A DNA stretch of 12,725 nt, taken from positions 1 to 12,725 of the forward strand of contig JAEZRJ010000039.1 of the NCBI GenBank assembly GCA_023412855.1, given 5' to 3'. Below, in pieces: positions 1 through 7,032 of this stretch. The stretch's first letter is position 1, and each line of letters opens with the position of its first letter. The translations under genes were made by a program, and so were the position numbers. The DNA is from Bacillota bacterium. Its GTDB lineage: Bacteria; Bacillota; Clostridia; Lachnospirales; Lachnospiraceae. Under the pieces are notes generated by a model. The model worked only from the letters and a program-made list of their open reading frames with translations. It did not search any database and had not been told where the DNA came from.

Positions 1-43
1 ACCATCAAGTGGTAGGAGGTATAAACCAATCCACAGTATCTCC

Positions 44-62
44 AACAGTATATCATACTGTT
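44..62. promoter_or_regulatory. 19-base palindrome, candidate operator
   Basis: AACAGTAT-ATC-ATACTGTT is a perfect 8-base inverted repeat around a 3-base centre, about 75-90 bases before the first gene. Its short centre and position suit a dimeric repressor or activator site better than a terminator, and no T-run suited to termination follows (only four Ts at 61-64, two of them within the arm). The half-site CAGTAT also occurs at 34-39. No regulator gene lies in the window, so the protein that binds is unknown; LacI- or AraC-type regulators are common in such loci. Confidence 0.5.
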
Positions 63-63
63 T

Positions 64-76
64 TGTATAGCATACA
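64..76. promoter_or_regulatory. Second, related palindrome, candidate operator
   Basis: TGTAT-AGC-ATACA is a 5-base inverted repeat with a 3-base centre. It shares the pattern GTAT-NNC-ATAC with the palindrome at 44-62, and the two centres are 17 bases apart. The similarity suggests a pair of sites for one regulator, but this is inference from sequence symmetry only. Confidence 0.4.
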
Positions 77-134
77 GTCCTTGGAGAGGGACTATAAACA
101 CTACTACTTTATAATACGAGGAGGAATAGTTATT

Positions 135-1589
135 ATGAAACTGAAAAAAGTTTTGGCACTCAGCATGGCGGCAGTACTTACTTTGTCGATGGCGGCATGC
201 GGCGGCGGAGGCAGCGAAAGTGCGGCAGTAAACACGAACGAGGAGACGACTGAGGCAGCGCCTGCAGAAACCACTGAGGAAGCCGGAGATGCTGCAGCGG
301 CAGAAGACACTGCTGAGGCAGGCGGACTGAGCTATACGAACATCGTTCTGGGAGAAAGCTATACGGATATCACCACTACCATCAAATGGCTTACCCATAG
401 AACTGACTTGATTGATAGCGGAATGATAGACAGCTATATTGCGGATTTCAACGAAACGTATCCGAACATTACGGTAGAAGTAGAGGGTGTTACCAACTAT
501 GCGGATGATGCACTGCTTAGACTGACGTCGGGCAATTGGGGAGATATCATGATGATCCCTGCAGTTGACAAGAACCTTTTAAGCGAGTATTTCGTGCCTT
601 ACGGCAGCTTGAGCGATGTGAGCAAGGCAGTAAGATTTGCTGATCAGTGGATGTATGATAATACGGTATATGGCATCGCCTCCACTGGTAATGCCCAGGG
701 TATCGTATACAACAAGGCAATTTTCGAACAGGCGGGAATTACGGCTATCCCCAAGACTCCGGAGGAATTTATCGCAGCGTTACAGGCGATTAAGGACAAT
801 ACGGATGCGATTCCGTTGTATACTAACTATGCGGCAGGCTGGACCATGGGAGCATGGGATGCATATATCAACGGTTCTGCTACCGGTTCCAGCAAGTACA
901 TGAATCAGGAGCTTTTACATACACAGGATCCGTTCCAGAACTACGGAGACGATACCCATGCTTATGCGGTATATAAGATATTATATGATGCGGTAGCTAA
1001 CGGACTGATTGAGGACGATTATACCACTACAGACTGGGAAGGCTGCAAGGGCATGATAAACAGCGGAGAAATCGGCTGTATGGTACTTGGCTCATGGGCA
1101 TACTCCCAGATGGTAGATGCCGGAGACCATGGCGATGACATCGGATATATGTCCTTCCCTATCACGGTAGGCGGTAAACAGTACGCTTCTGCAGGCCCTG
1201 ATTATAACTATGGAATTAACGTAAATGCTTCTGATGACAACAAAGCGGCAGCTATGGTATTTGTAAAATGGATGACAGAGAAATCGGGATTCGCCTATAA
1301 CGAGGGCGGCGTTCCGATCAGCATGGATGGAGAATATCCGGCACTTTACGCAGCTTTTGACGGCATAGAATTCGTAGCGGACGAACCGTCGATAGCTGGT
1401 GAAGAAGATATCCTTAACGAACTGAATGCGGAATCGGAGCTCAACATCAACAGCGGCGGCGACAGCAAGATTCAGTCTATTATCGAGCATGCAGCTAACG
1501 GAGACATGACCTTTGACGAAATTATGGCGCAGTGGAACGAGGCGTGGACCAGCGCACAGGAAACAGTAGGCGTGGAAGTAACAAACTAA
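135..1589 (+). CDS. ABC transporter sugar-binding lipoprotein (mannooligosaccharide type)
   Basis: A 484-residue extracytoplasmic solute-binding protein that would capture manno-oligosaccharides at the cell surface and hand them to the two permeases downstream. The start at 135 is chosen because GGAGG lies ten bases before it and the product opens with a lipoprotein signal: MKLKK, a hydrophobic stretch, then SMAAC with the lipidated Cys at residue 22 (Met at -3 is slightly unusual). A Gly/Ser/Glu/Thr-rich linker runs from about 23 to 65, followed by a fold typical of the SBP_bac_1 family, including the stretch GIVYNKAIFEQAGI near residues 189-202. An open frame extends upstream to base 9, but that would bury the signal peptide. 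The substrate is inferred from the neighbouring enzymes; the sequence alone only supports a CUT1-type carbohydrate binder. Confidence 0.93.
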   Translation: MKLKKVLALSMAAVLTLSMAACGGGGSESAAVNTNEETTEAAPAETTEEAGDAAAAEDTAEAGGLSYTNIVLGESYTDITTTIKWLTHRTDLIDSGMIDSYIADFNETYPNITVEVEGVTNYADDALLRLTSGNWGDIMMIPAVDKNLLSEYFVPYGSLSDVSKAVRFADQWMYDNTVYGIASTGNAQGIVYNKAIFEQAGITAIPKTPEEFIAALQAIKDNTDAIPLYTNYAAGWTMGAWDAYINGSATGSSKYMNQELLHTQDPFQNYGDDTHAYAVYKILYDAVANGLIEDDYTTTDWEGCKGMINSGEIGCMVLGSWAYSQMVDAGDHGDDIGYMSFPITVGGKQYASAGPDYNYGINVNASDDNKAAAMVFVKWMTEKSGFAYNEGGVPISMDGEYPALYAAFDGIEFVADEPSIAGEEDILNELNAESELNINSGGDSKIQSIIEHAANGDMTFDEIMAQWNEAWTSAQETVGVEVTN

Positions 1590-1694
1590 TTTTAAAAATT
1601 CATTTCATTGCCATATGGCATCAGTTGTTGCTTGGGAAGTGCGGTTTTTCATTTCCCAAGCAATAATAAAGACAATGGATAAGGAGGATGCGGT
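1590..1694 (+). promoter_or_regulatory. Intergenic region with palindrome and long hairpin between binding protein and permeases
   Basis: The gap contains a perfect 12-base palindrome, TGCCATATGGCA (1609-1620). It then has a strong stem-loop: TTGCTTGGGAA at 1628-1638 pairs with TTCCCAAGCAA at 1653-1663. With G-U pairs the stem extends to 1624-1640 and 1651-1667. No T-run follows the stem (the only TTTTT is in the loop), so it is not a classic intrinsic terminator. Hairpins at this place in binding-protein-dependent transport operons often protect the upstream message or partly stop transcription, giving more binding protein than permease. The next gene's site, AAGGAGG at 1681-1687, lies just after it. 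Confidence 0.6.
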
Positions 1695-2714
1695 ATGTCG
1701 GCTGCTGCAGAACAAGTCGTGCAGACAAAAGAAAAAAAGCCCTTTCATTTTTTGAAATGGGCGAAGAGCAGAAAAGGGCAACAGACAATTATCATAGTAG
1801 CATTTATGTTTATACCTCTTTTACTGTTGTTTACCTTTACCTATTTTCCCTTTGCGGAAATGTTCAAATTCAGTTTCTATAAGATGAAATACATCGGACC
1901 TAGAAAGTTCGTAGGTCTGGACAATTACATTCAGGTATTTAAGAGGGACGACTGCTTCGGGGCTTTGAAGCTCAGCCTTTATTACATAGGCGGAGCTATG
2001 GTACAGCTCGTCATCGCCTTGTATCTGGCGACCATACTCAGCTTTAAAGTAAAGGGCGGCAGTATTTTCAAGGGCTTTATGTTTTTCCCCTACCTGATCA
2101 GTGGAATTGCAATCGGATTTATTTTTAAGTTTTTTTACACGAGAGGATTCGTGTTCGATACGGTTCTTCAATGGTGTGGCTTTGAACTGGAAAATCTTCC
2201 GTATTGGCTGAAGGATCAGCGAATCAATAATATTTCGCTGGTTGCCACAAGCGTATGGCGTTACTTCGGACAGAACATGGTGCTTTTCATTGGAGCAATC
2301 ATGTCTGTGGACGCAGAGCTGTATGAGGCGGCTGAGCTGGACGGTGCAAATAAATTTCAGCAGTTTCGGTATATCATTTTGCCGAGCATCAAGACAATTG
2401 TAACTCTCAACGTTATTTTATCCATTACCGGCTCTTTAAGCGCTTTCGATCCGCCATATGTCATCACCAAGGGCGGAAACGGAACGGGAACCTATTTCGT
2501 TATCATGAACGAAATCGCCCATGTCAGCCAGAAGGTAGGTCTTGCGTCGGCGATGGCGGTAGTCCTTTTGATTATTATCTTTATCGCTACGATTTTACAG
2601 AAGCTCTTCTTCAAGTATGCGATGCGGGATGCGGAGGATGAAAATACCGGTGCAGGCTTAAGGCGTGAAAAAAAGCTGGAGCGCTATAGAAATAGAAGAA
2701 AGGGGGCGATATAA
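1695..2714 (+). CDS. ABC transporter permease, MalF/LacF-like (CUT1)
   Basis: A 339-residue inner-membrane permease forming half of the channel for the imported oligosaccharide. I see about six membrane spans (roughly residues 32-54, 93-116, 126-146, 182-203, 234-252 and 283-303). The EAA loop that docks the ATPase runs from Glu211 (EAAELDGANKFQQF) to the ILP at 228-230. The N-terminus is cytoplasmic and basic, and the C-terminal tail from about 308 is highly charged. GGAGG at 1683-1687 sits seven bases before the ATG at 1695; an ATG at 1688 is in another frame and touches the ribosome site. The partner permease starts three bases after this stop. No ATPase is encoded nearby. Confidence 0.95.
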   Translation: MSAAAEQVVQTKEKKPFHFLKWAKSRKGQQTIIIVAFMFIPLLLLFTFTYFPFAEMFKFSFYKMKYIGPRKFVGLDNYIQVFKRDDCFGALKLSLYYIGGAMVQLVIALYLATILSFKVKGGSIFKGFMFFPYLISGIAIGFIFKFFYTRGFVFDTVLQWCGFELENLPYWLKDQRINNISLVATSVWRYFGQNMVLFIGAIMSVDAELYEAAELDGANKFQQFRYIILPSIKTIVTLNVILSITGSLSAFDPPYVITKGGNGTGTYFVIMNEIAHVSQKVGLASAMAVVLLIIIFIATILQKLFFKYAMRDAEDENTGAGLRREKKLERYRNRRKGAI

Positions 2715-2717
2715 AAG

Positions 2718-3563
2718 ATGATAATTCTAAAAATAAAAAAAATGATATGGTCTTTCTTGAAATATATCTCCCTCGTATTTTTCTCCTTCGCAGCAATAAT
2801 CCCTATTGTATCCTGCGTAATTACCGCCTTCAAGACGGATTCGGAGTATAAGAGCACTAACGTGATGGCTCTGCCGGAGAGCTGGCTCAATTTCGACAAT
2901 TTTATTGAGGCGTTTCATCGCGCCAATATGGGGCAGGCATTTATCAACTCCACGCTCGTTCTTATCGTAGTGCTGATAGGATCTATCTTATTCGGAACGC
3001 AGATCGCATATATACTGAACCGCTTTAAGTTCCCGGGAAACGGGCTGGTGCGCAACCTGTTCCTCTTTGCGACCTTGCTGCCCGGCGTAGCGATGCAGGT
3101 TTCCGTTTATTCTATTATGAATTCTTTGGGATTCATCAATCACTTATACGGATACATGATTCTCATGATGGGAACGGATGTTATTTCCATATACATCTTT
3201 ATACAGTTTTTTGAAAATATTTCGATTTCACTCGACGAATCGGCAATTATGGATGGGGCTTCTTATTTTACGATTTATGCGAAGATACTTTTCCCGCTCT
3301 TGAAACCGGCCATCGTGACCTGCATGATACTTAAGGGCGTGGGAACGTACAACGAATATTATATGGCTCAGCTATATCTTCAGGATAAGACCAGACTGGG
3401 AACGGTGGCAACTTCGCTGTTTACCTTCACGGGTCCTCTCGGAAGCCAGTATAACCTGATTTGTGCGGGTGTCATCATCTCCCTGCTTCCGGCGCTGATT
3501 GTTTTCATACTGTGCCAGAAACAAATATACAGCGGCCTTACAGCGGGCGCAGTAAAAGGATAG
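2718..3563 (+). CDS. ABC transporter permease, MalG/LacG-like (CUT1)
   Basis: A 281-residue membrane protein, the second half of the sugar channel. It has an N-terminal span near residues 12-36, further hydrophobic segments, and the EAA loop at about 174-193 (ESAIMDGASYFTIY...LFP). It ends YSGLTAGAVKG, the usual end of MalG-type permeases. An AGGGGG at 2701-2706 precedes the ATG at 2718 by eleven bases. A later ATG at 2742 is possible, but it would cut off the basic residues just ahead of the first span. The stop overlaps the ribosome site of the epimerase gene (GGAGGG at 3563-3568), so translation of the two is probably linked. Confidence 0.95.
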   Translation: MIILKIKKMIWSFLKYISLVFFSFAAIIPIVSCVITAFKTDSEYKSTNVMALPESWLNFDNFIEAFHRANMGQAFINSTLVLIVVLIGSILFGTQIAYILNRFKFPGNGLVRNLFLFATLLPGVAMQVSVYSIMNSLGFINHLYGYMILMMGTDVISIYIFIQFFENISISLDESAIMDGASYFTIYAKILFPLLKPAIVTCMILKGVGTYNEYYMAQLYLQDKTRLGTVATSLFTFTGPLGSQYNLICAGVIISLLPALIVFILCQKQIYSGLTAGAVKG

Positions 3564-3574
3564 GAGGGAAGCTT

Positions 3575-4750
3575 ATGTTAGCCGGTGAAATGAAAGAGCA
3601 CCTTACCACAATCATCCTTCCTTTCTGGAAGAAGCTGCGTGACAATGAAAACGGCGGCTATTATGACTTTGTGGATTATAATTTGAAGACGGATGAAAGG
3701 GCGGCAAAGGGATGCATTTTGAATAGCCGCATCACATGGTTTTTTGCCAATGCCTACCTTCTGTTAAAAGAGGAGGAGCTATTGGATTATGCCAGGCATG
3801 GCTTTGAATATATGAAGTCATATTGCCTGGATAGAAAATATGGAGGAGTTTATTGGTCCACCCATTATGACGGCAGGCCGGAGGATACGGAAAAGCATAC
3901 TTATAACCAGGCCTTTGCGATTTATGCGCTATCCTCCTACTATGAGGCCAGCGGAAATAAAGAAGCACTTTCCATGGCTGCGGACCTGTTTCGGCTCATA
4001 GAAGAACGGTGTACGGATGAGTTCGGCTACAAGGAGTGCTTCGACAGAAGCTTCGAAGAGATCGATAACGATAAGCTGTCCGAGAATGGAGTCATTGCGG
4101 AAAAAACCATGAATACACTTCTGCATGTATTCGAAGCGTATACGCAGTTATATCGGATTGGAGGCAGAGGGGAAGTGAAGGAAAAGCTGCTTTGGATTCT
4201 GGATACCTTTGCGGATAAAATATACAATCCGGAGCTTCACAGACAGGAAGTATTCTTCGACGCAGAAATGAACTCGATTCTGGATCTGCACTCATATGGA
4301 CATGACATCGAGACGGCATGGCTCATCGACAGAGGACTTGAGGTGCTGAAAGAAGAAGCTTATGAGAAGAAGATGCGTCCTATACTGGAAGCGCTGACGC
4401 AGCAGGTATACGAGAAAGCCTTCGACGGACGTTCCCTTGCCAACGAGTGTGAAAAGGGAGTGGTGGATGAAAGCCGCGTCTGGTGGGTGCAGGCGGAGTC
4501 GGTGGTAGGCTTTCTGAACGCTTATGAACACAATCCTGAGAGGAAGGAATATAAGCAGGCAGTGGAAAGCCAGTGGAATTTTATAAAGGAATATGTGACG
4601 GATAAGAGAAAGGGCTCGGAATGGTATTGGAAAGTGGATAAAGAAGGCAAGGCTATCGAGGGCGCGCCCATCGTGGAACCATGGAAATGTCCGTACCACA
4701 ATGGCAGAATGTGCTTTGAAGTCATCAGGAGGATGGAACATGCTACATAA
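3575..4750 (+). CDS. AGE-family disaccharide 2-epimerase (cellobiose/mannobiose 2-epimerase)
   Basis: A 391-residue cytoplasmic enzyme that converts the reducing-end sugar at C2, here most likely beta-1,4-mannobiose to mannosyl-glucose (EC 5.1.3.11 class). The (alpha/alpha)6-barrel family residues are clear: Arg52 in SRITW, His184 in MNTLLHV, His243/Glu246/Trp249 in YGHDIETAW, Trp304/Glu308 in WWVQAE, and His375 in CPYHNGR. From memory these match, at nearly identical positions, the essential residues reported for the Ruminococcus albus cellobiose 2-epimerase. The start at 3575 has GGAGGG seven bases upstream; the longer open frame back to 3461 lies inside the permease gene and has no ribosome site. 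The 3' end overlaps the next gene by 11 bases, placing the epimerase directly before the phosphorylase that would use its product. Confidence 0.95.
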   Translation: MLAGEMKEHLTTIILPFWKKLRDNENGGYYDFVDYNLKTDERAAKGCILNSRITWFFANAYLLLKEEELLDYARHGFEYMKSYCLDRKYGGVYWSTHYDGRPEDTEKHTYNQAFAIYALSSYYEASGNKEALSMAADLFRLIEERCTDEFGYKECFDRSFEEIDNDKLSENGVIAEKTMNTLLHVFEAYTQLYRIGGRGEVKEKLLWILDTFADKIYNPELHRQEVFFDAEMNSILDLHSYGHDIETAWLIDRGLEVLKEEAYEKKMRPILEALTQQVYEKAFDGRSLANECEKGVVDESRVWWVQAESVVGFLNAYEHNPERKEYKQAVESQWNFIKEYVTDKRKGSEWYWKVDKEGKAIEGAPIVEPWKCPYHNGRMCFEVIRRMEHAT

Positions 4751-5912
4751 GAAGTACTTTGAGGAGCTTGAAAAATATGAAACTTTGATCAACAGAAAGA
4801 ATGAAATCGACAAGAGTTTTTATAATGGTGTTTATGACAGATATAAATACCCGGTGCTGACGAGAGAACATATTCCGCTGATTTGGCAGTACGATTTAGA
4901 TGAAAAATCCAATCCGCATTTCATGAAACGGCTGGGAGTTAATGCGGTAATGAATTCAGGGGCCATAGAATTAGACGGAAAATATTATCTCGTGGCCCGC
5001 ATCGAAGGGGATGACAGAAAGTCCTTCTTCGGAGTGGCGGTCAGTGACAGCGGGACGGAGGGCTTCCGGTTCCTGGATTATCCAGTAATCCTTCCTGACA
5101 AATATCCGGAGGAAACGAATGTCTACGATATGAGGCTGACCAGACATGAGGATGGGTATATTTACGGACTGTTCTGTTCGGAGAGCAAGGATAAGTCGGT
5201 CAACGACCTGTCAGCGGCGGTGGCGGCTGCAGGAATTGTCAGAACGAAGGATCTGAAGACATGGGAAAGATTGGATAATCTGGTGACGAAGAATTCTCCT
5301 CAGCAGAGAAACGTAGTGCTGCACCCGGAATTCGTGGATGGGAAATATGCGTTCTACACCCGTCCCATGGACGACTTTATCGAGACCGGTTCCGGCGGCG
5401 GTATTGGCTTCGGTTTATGCGATGATATCGAGCATGCGGTAATCGGAGAAGAAAAGATGGTCAGCCTGAGGAAGTATCATACGCTGACTGAAGCTAAAAA
5501 CGGCGCCGGCGCAGTGCCGATCAAGACGGAAAAAGGATGGATACATATCGCTCATGGCGTGAGAAATACAGCAGCGGGGCTTCGTTATGTGATTTACGCC
5601 TTTGCTACGGATATTAAGGACCCTTCTAAAATTATTGCGGAGCCGTCAGGGCTGTTGATCGGGCCGCGGGGGGAAGAACGCATGGGCGACGTGTCCAACG
5701 TGGTATTTACCAACGGTGCGATAGTGAAGGAAAACGGGGAGATATTTATATATTACGCATCCAGCGATACACGGCTGCATGTGGCGGTAACCACGATCGG
5801 CAAGCTTATGGACTATGTGTTCCATACGCCGGAGGACTTGCTGCGGTCTGCGGACTGTGTAAAGCAAAGATGCTCACTCATACAGAAGAATCTGGAATAC
5901 TTGAATGCATGA
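4740..5912 (+). CDS. GH130_1-type 4-O-beta-D-mannosyl-D-glucose phosphorylase
   Basis: A 390-residue cytoplasmic phosphorylase expected to split mannosyl-glucose with phosphate into mannose-1-phosphate and glucose (EC 2.4.1.281). Family signatures are RLGVNAVMNSGAI (about 64-76), ARIEGDDRKSFFGVA (86-100), the NVYDMRLT block with the probable catalytic acid Asp130, and QQRNVVLHPEF and YTRPMDDFIETGSGGGIGFG later. The QQRNV...LHPEF pattern and the roughly 390-residue length point to subfamily 1 rather than subfamily 2. The start at 4740 is set by AGGAGG at 4727-4732 (seven bases); it lies inside the end of the epimerase gene, so the two are translationally coupled. Together they form the mannobiose to mannosylglucose to mannose-1-phosphate route known in Bacteroides and Ruminococcus. 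Confidence 0.93.
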   Translation: MLHKKYFEELEKYETLINRKNEIDKSFYNGVYDRYKYPVLTREHIPLIWQYDLDEKSNPHFMKRLGVNAVMNSGAIELDGKYYLVARIEGDDRKSFFGVAVSDSGTEGFRFLDYPVILPDKYPEETNVYDMRLTRHEDGYIYGLFCSESKDKSVNDLSAAVAAAGIVRTKDLKTWERLDNLVTKNSPQQRNVVLHPEFVDGKYAFYTRPMDDFIETGSGGGIGFGLCDDIEHAVIGEEKMVSLRKYHTLTEAKNGAGAVPIKTEKGWIHIAHGVRNTAAGLRYVIYAFATDIKDPSKIIAEPSGLLIGPRGEERMGDVSNVVFTNGAIVKENGEIFIYYASSDTRLHVAVTTIGKLMDYVFHTPEDLLRSADCVKQRCSLIQKNLEYLNA

Positions 5913-5923
5913 ATACAAAAAAT

Positions 5924-5928
5924 GGAGG
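5924..5928 (+). promoter_or_regulatory. Ribosome binding site that fixes the second GH130 start
   Basis: GGAGG lies eight bases before the ATG at 5937. An in-frame ATG at 5922 would put this ribosome site inside its own first codons and has no site upstream of it, so 5937 is the better start. Confidence 0.8.
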
Positions 5929-5936
5929 TCGACAAG

Positions 5937-6959
5937 ATGAACGAATTAAAGATGATCAGTGAACCGGTAAAGAGGGTTCCGTGGCAGGAGCCGCAGGAAA
6001 AGCCTTTGGACGCACCGGTATGGAGATACAGTGAGAATCCGATTATCGGGAGAAATCCGGTAAAGGGCGTGGCGAGAATATTTAACAGCGCGGTTATACC
6101 TTACGGCGAGGAATTCATCGGAGTATTCCGTGGAGAACAAACAAACGGCATTCCATATATCTATATGGGCAGGAGTAAGGATGCCATTCATTGGGATATC
6201 GATAAGGAGAAGATTCCCTTTGTGGACGAGGACGGCAAGCCTTTCATGCCGGCATATGCCTATGACCCCCGCCTCGTAAAGGTAGAGGATACCTACTATA
6301 TCATATGGTGTCAGGATTTTTACGGCGCTTCGATGGGCATAGCCAAGACCGAGGATTTCAAGACCTTCGTAAGGTTAGAGAACCCATTTTTACCCTTCAA
6401 TAGAAACGGAGTATTGTTCCCGAGGAAGATAAACGGCAATTTTATGATGCTGAGCCGTCCCAGTGACAGCGGGCACACGCCCTTCGGCGATATTTTTGTC
6501 AGTGAAAGCCCCGACATGGTGTATTGGGGCAAGCACCGCCACGTGATGGGCAAGGGGAACGAATGGTGGCAATCTCTGAAAATCGGGGGAGGTGCCGCAC
6601 CTATCGAGACGACGGAAGGCTGGCTTTTGTTCTACCACGGGGTAAGCGGAACGTGCAACGGATACGTTTATTCCATTGGCGGCGCGATTCTGGATATCGA
6701 CAATCCCTCCATCGTGAAATACCGGTGTGAAAATTTCCTTCTTACACCGGAGCAATGGTATGAAGAACGAGGATTTGTTCCCAATGTTTGTTTCCCTTGT
6801 GCTACCATTCACGATTCGGAAAGCGGAAAAATAGCCATTTACTACGGCGCGGCGGATAGTTATGTGGGCCTTGCCTTTACAAGACTTGAGGAAATCGTTC
6901 CCTATATTAAGGAGCACAGTGCGGTTACAGCATCGGATACGGAAATCGGCAGGCGTTAA
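5937..6959 (+). CDS. GH130_2-type beta-1,4-mannooligosaccharide phosphorylase
   Basis: A 340-residue cytoplasmic enzyme expected to remove the non-reducing mannose of beta-1,4-mannooligosaccharides by phosphorolysis, giving mannose-1-phosphate (EC 2.4.1.319 class). Visible blocks are NPVKGVARIFNSAVIPYG (40-57), FRGEQTNGIPYIYMGRS (64-80), YAYDPRLVK with the probable catalytic acid Asp110, NGVLFPRKINGNFMMLSRPS, and GGGAAPIETTEGWLLFYHGV. This pattern is that of the second GH130 subfamily and differs throughout from the preceding gene. The two therefore complement each other rather than being recent duplicates. It has no signal peptide. The C-terminal dozen residues (AVTASDTEIGRR) are encoded by a stretch that recurs in altered form just after the stop. 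Exact chain-length preference cannot be read from sequence. Confidence 0.92.
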   Translation: MNELKMISEPVKRVPWQEPQEKPLDAPVWRYSENPIIGRNPVKGVARIFNSAVIPYGEEFIGVFRGEQTNGIPYIYMGRSKDAIHWDIDKEKIPFVDEDGKPFMPAYAYDPRLVKVEDTYYIIWCQDFYGASMGIAKTEDFKTFVRLENPFLPFNRNGVLFPRKINGNFMMLSRPSDSGHTPFGDIFVSESPDMVYWGKHRHVMGKGNEWWQSLKIGGGAAPIETTEGWLLFYHGVSGTCNGYVYSIGGAILDIDNPSIVKYRCENFLLTPEQWYEERGFVPNVCFPCATIHDSESGKIAIYYGAADSYVGLAFTRLEEIVPYIKEHSAVTASDTEIGRR

Positions 6960-6991
6960 GAGTGCGGCATAGTTGCAGCATCGGGTATGGA
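6918..6991 (+). repeat. Imperfect direct repeat across the end of the second GH130 gene
   Basis: Bases 6918-6943 (AGTGCGG, then TTACAGCATCGGATACGGA) recur at 6961-6991 (AGTGCGG, five extra bases CATAG, then TTGCAGCATCGGGTATGGA). Apart from the insertion there are only three differences, all transitions. The offset of the left end is 43 bases. The first copy codes for the last residues of the GH130 protein; the second is past the stop. It looks like a small tandem duplication that has decayed. Confidence 0.7.
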
Positions 6992-7032
6992 TGTTATTTA
7001 TGTTTGCAAAAAGAAAAGGAAGTAGATGACCT

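Larger units (their letters stand above)
1..134 (+). promoter_or_regulatory. Leader region upstream of the mannoside transport operon
   Basis: This leader precedes the binding-protein gene and contains no convincing gene. It holds two adjacent palindromes (listed separately) and a strong ribosome site, GAGGAGGAA at 118-126, ten bases before the ATG at 135. TATAAA at 93-98 and TATAAT at 110-115 could be -10 boxes, but neither has a good -35 at 16-18 bases: TTGTAT (63-68) and TTGGAG (81-86) lie 23-24 bases upstream of them. The promoter is therefore not fixed and may lie left of the window. An AGGAGG at 14-19 has no useful start codon after it. Confidence 0.5.

Noticed and set aside
9..134. GTG-initiated in-frame extension of the binding protein back to base 9.
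   Set aside because: It would place 42 residues before a standard lipoprotein signal peptide and ignores the strong ribosome site at 118-126.
1628..1667. Hairpin after the binding-protein gene considered as an intrinsic terminator.
   Set aside because: No T-run follows the stem and the downstream permeases have a ribosome site but no visible promoter, so full termination would silence the transporter. I kept it as a processing or attenuation element.
1688..1882. Small overlapping frame starting at the ATG at 1688.
   Set aside because: The ATG directly touches the GGAGG, leaving no spacing, and the frame lies within the permease gene in another phase.
4292..4813. Reverse-strand open frame of 173 codons opposite the epimerase and the start of the first GH130 gene.
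   Set aside because: It crosses two real genes on the other strand and gives a low-complexity Phe/Ser/His-rich product with no family resemblance.
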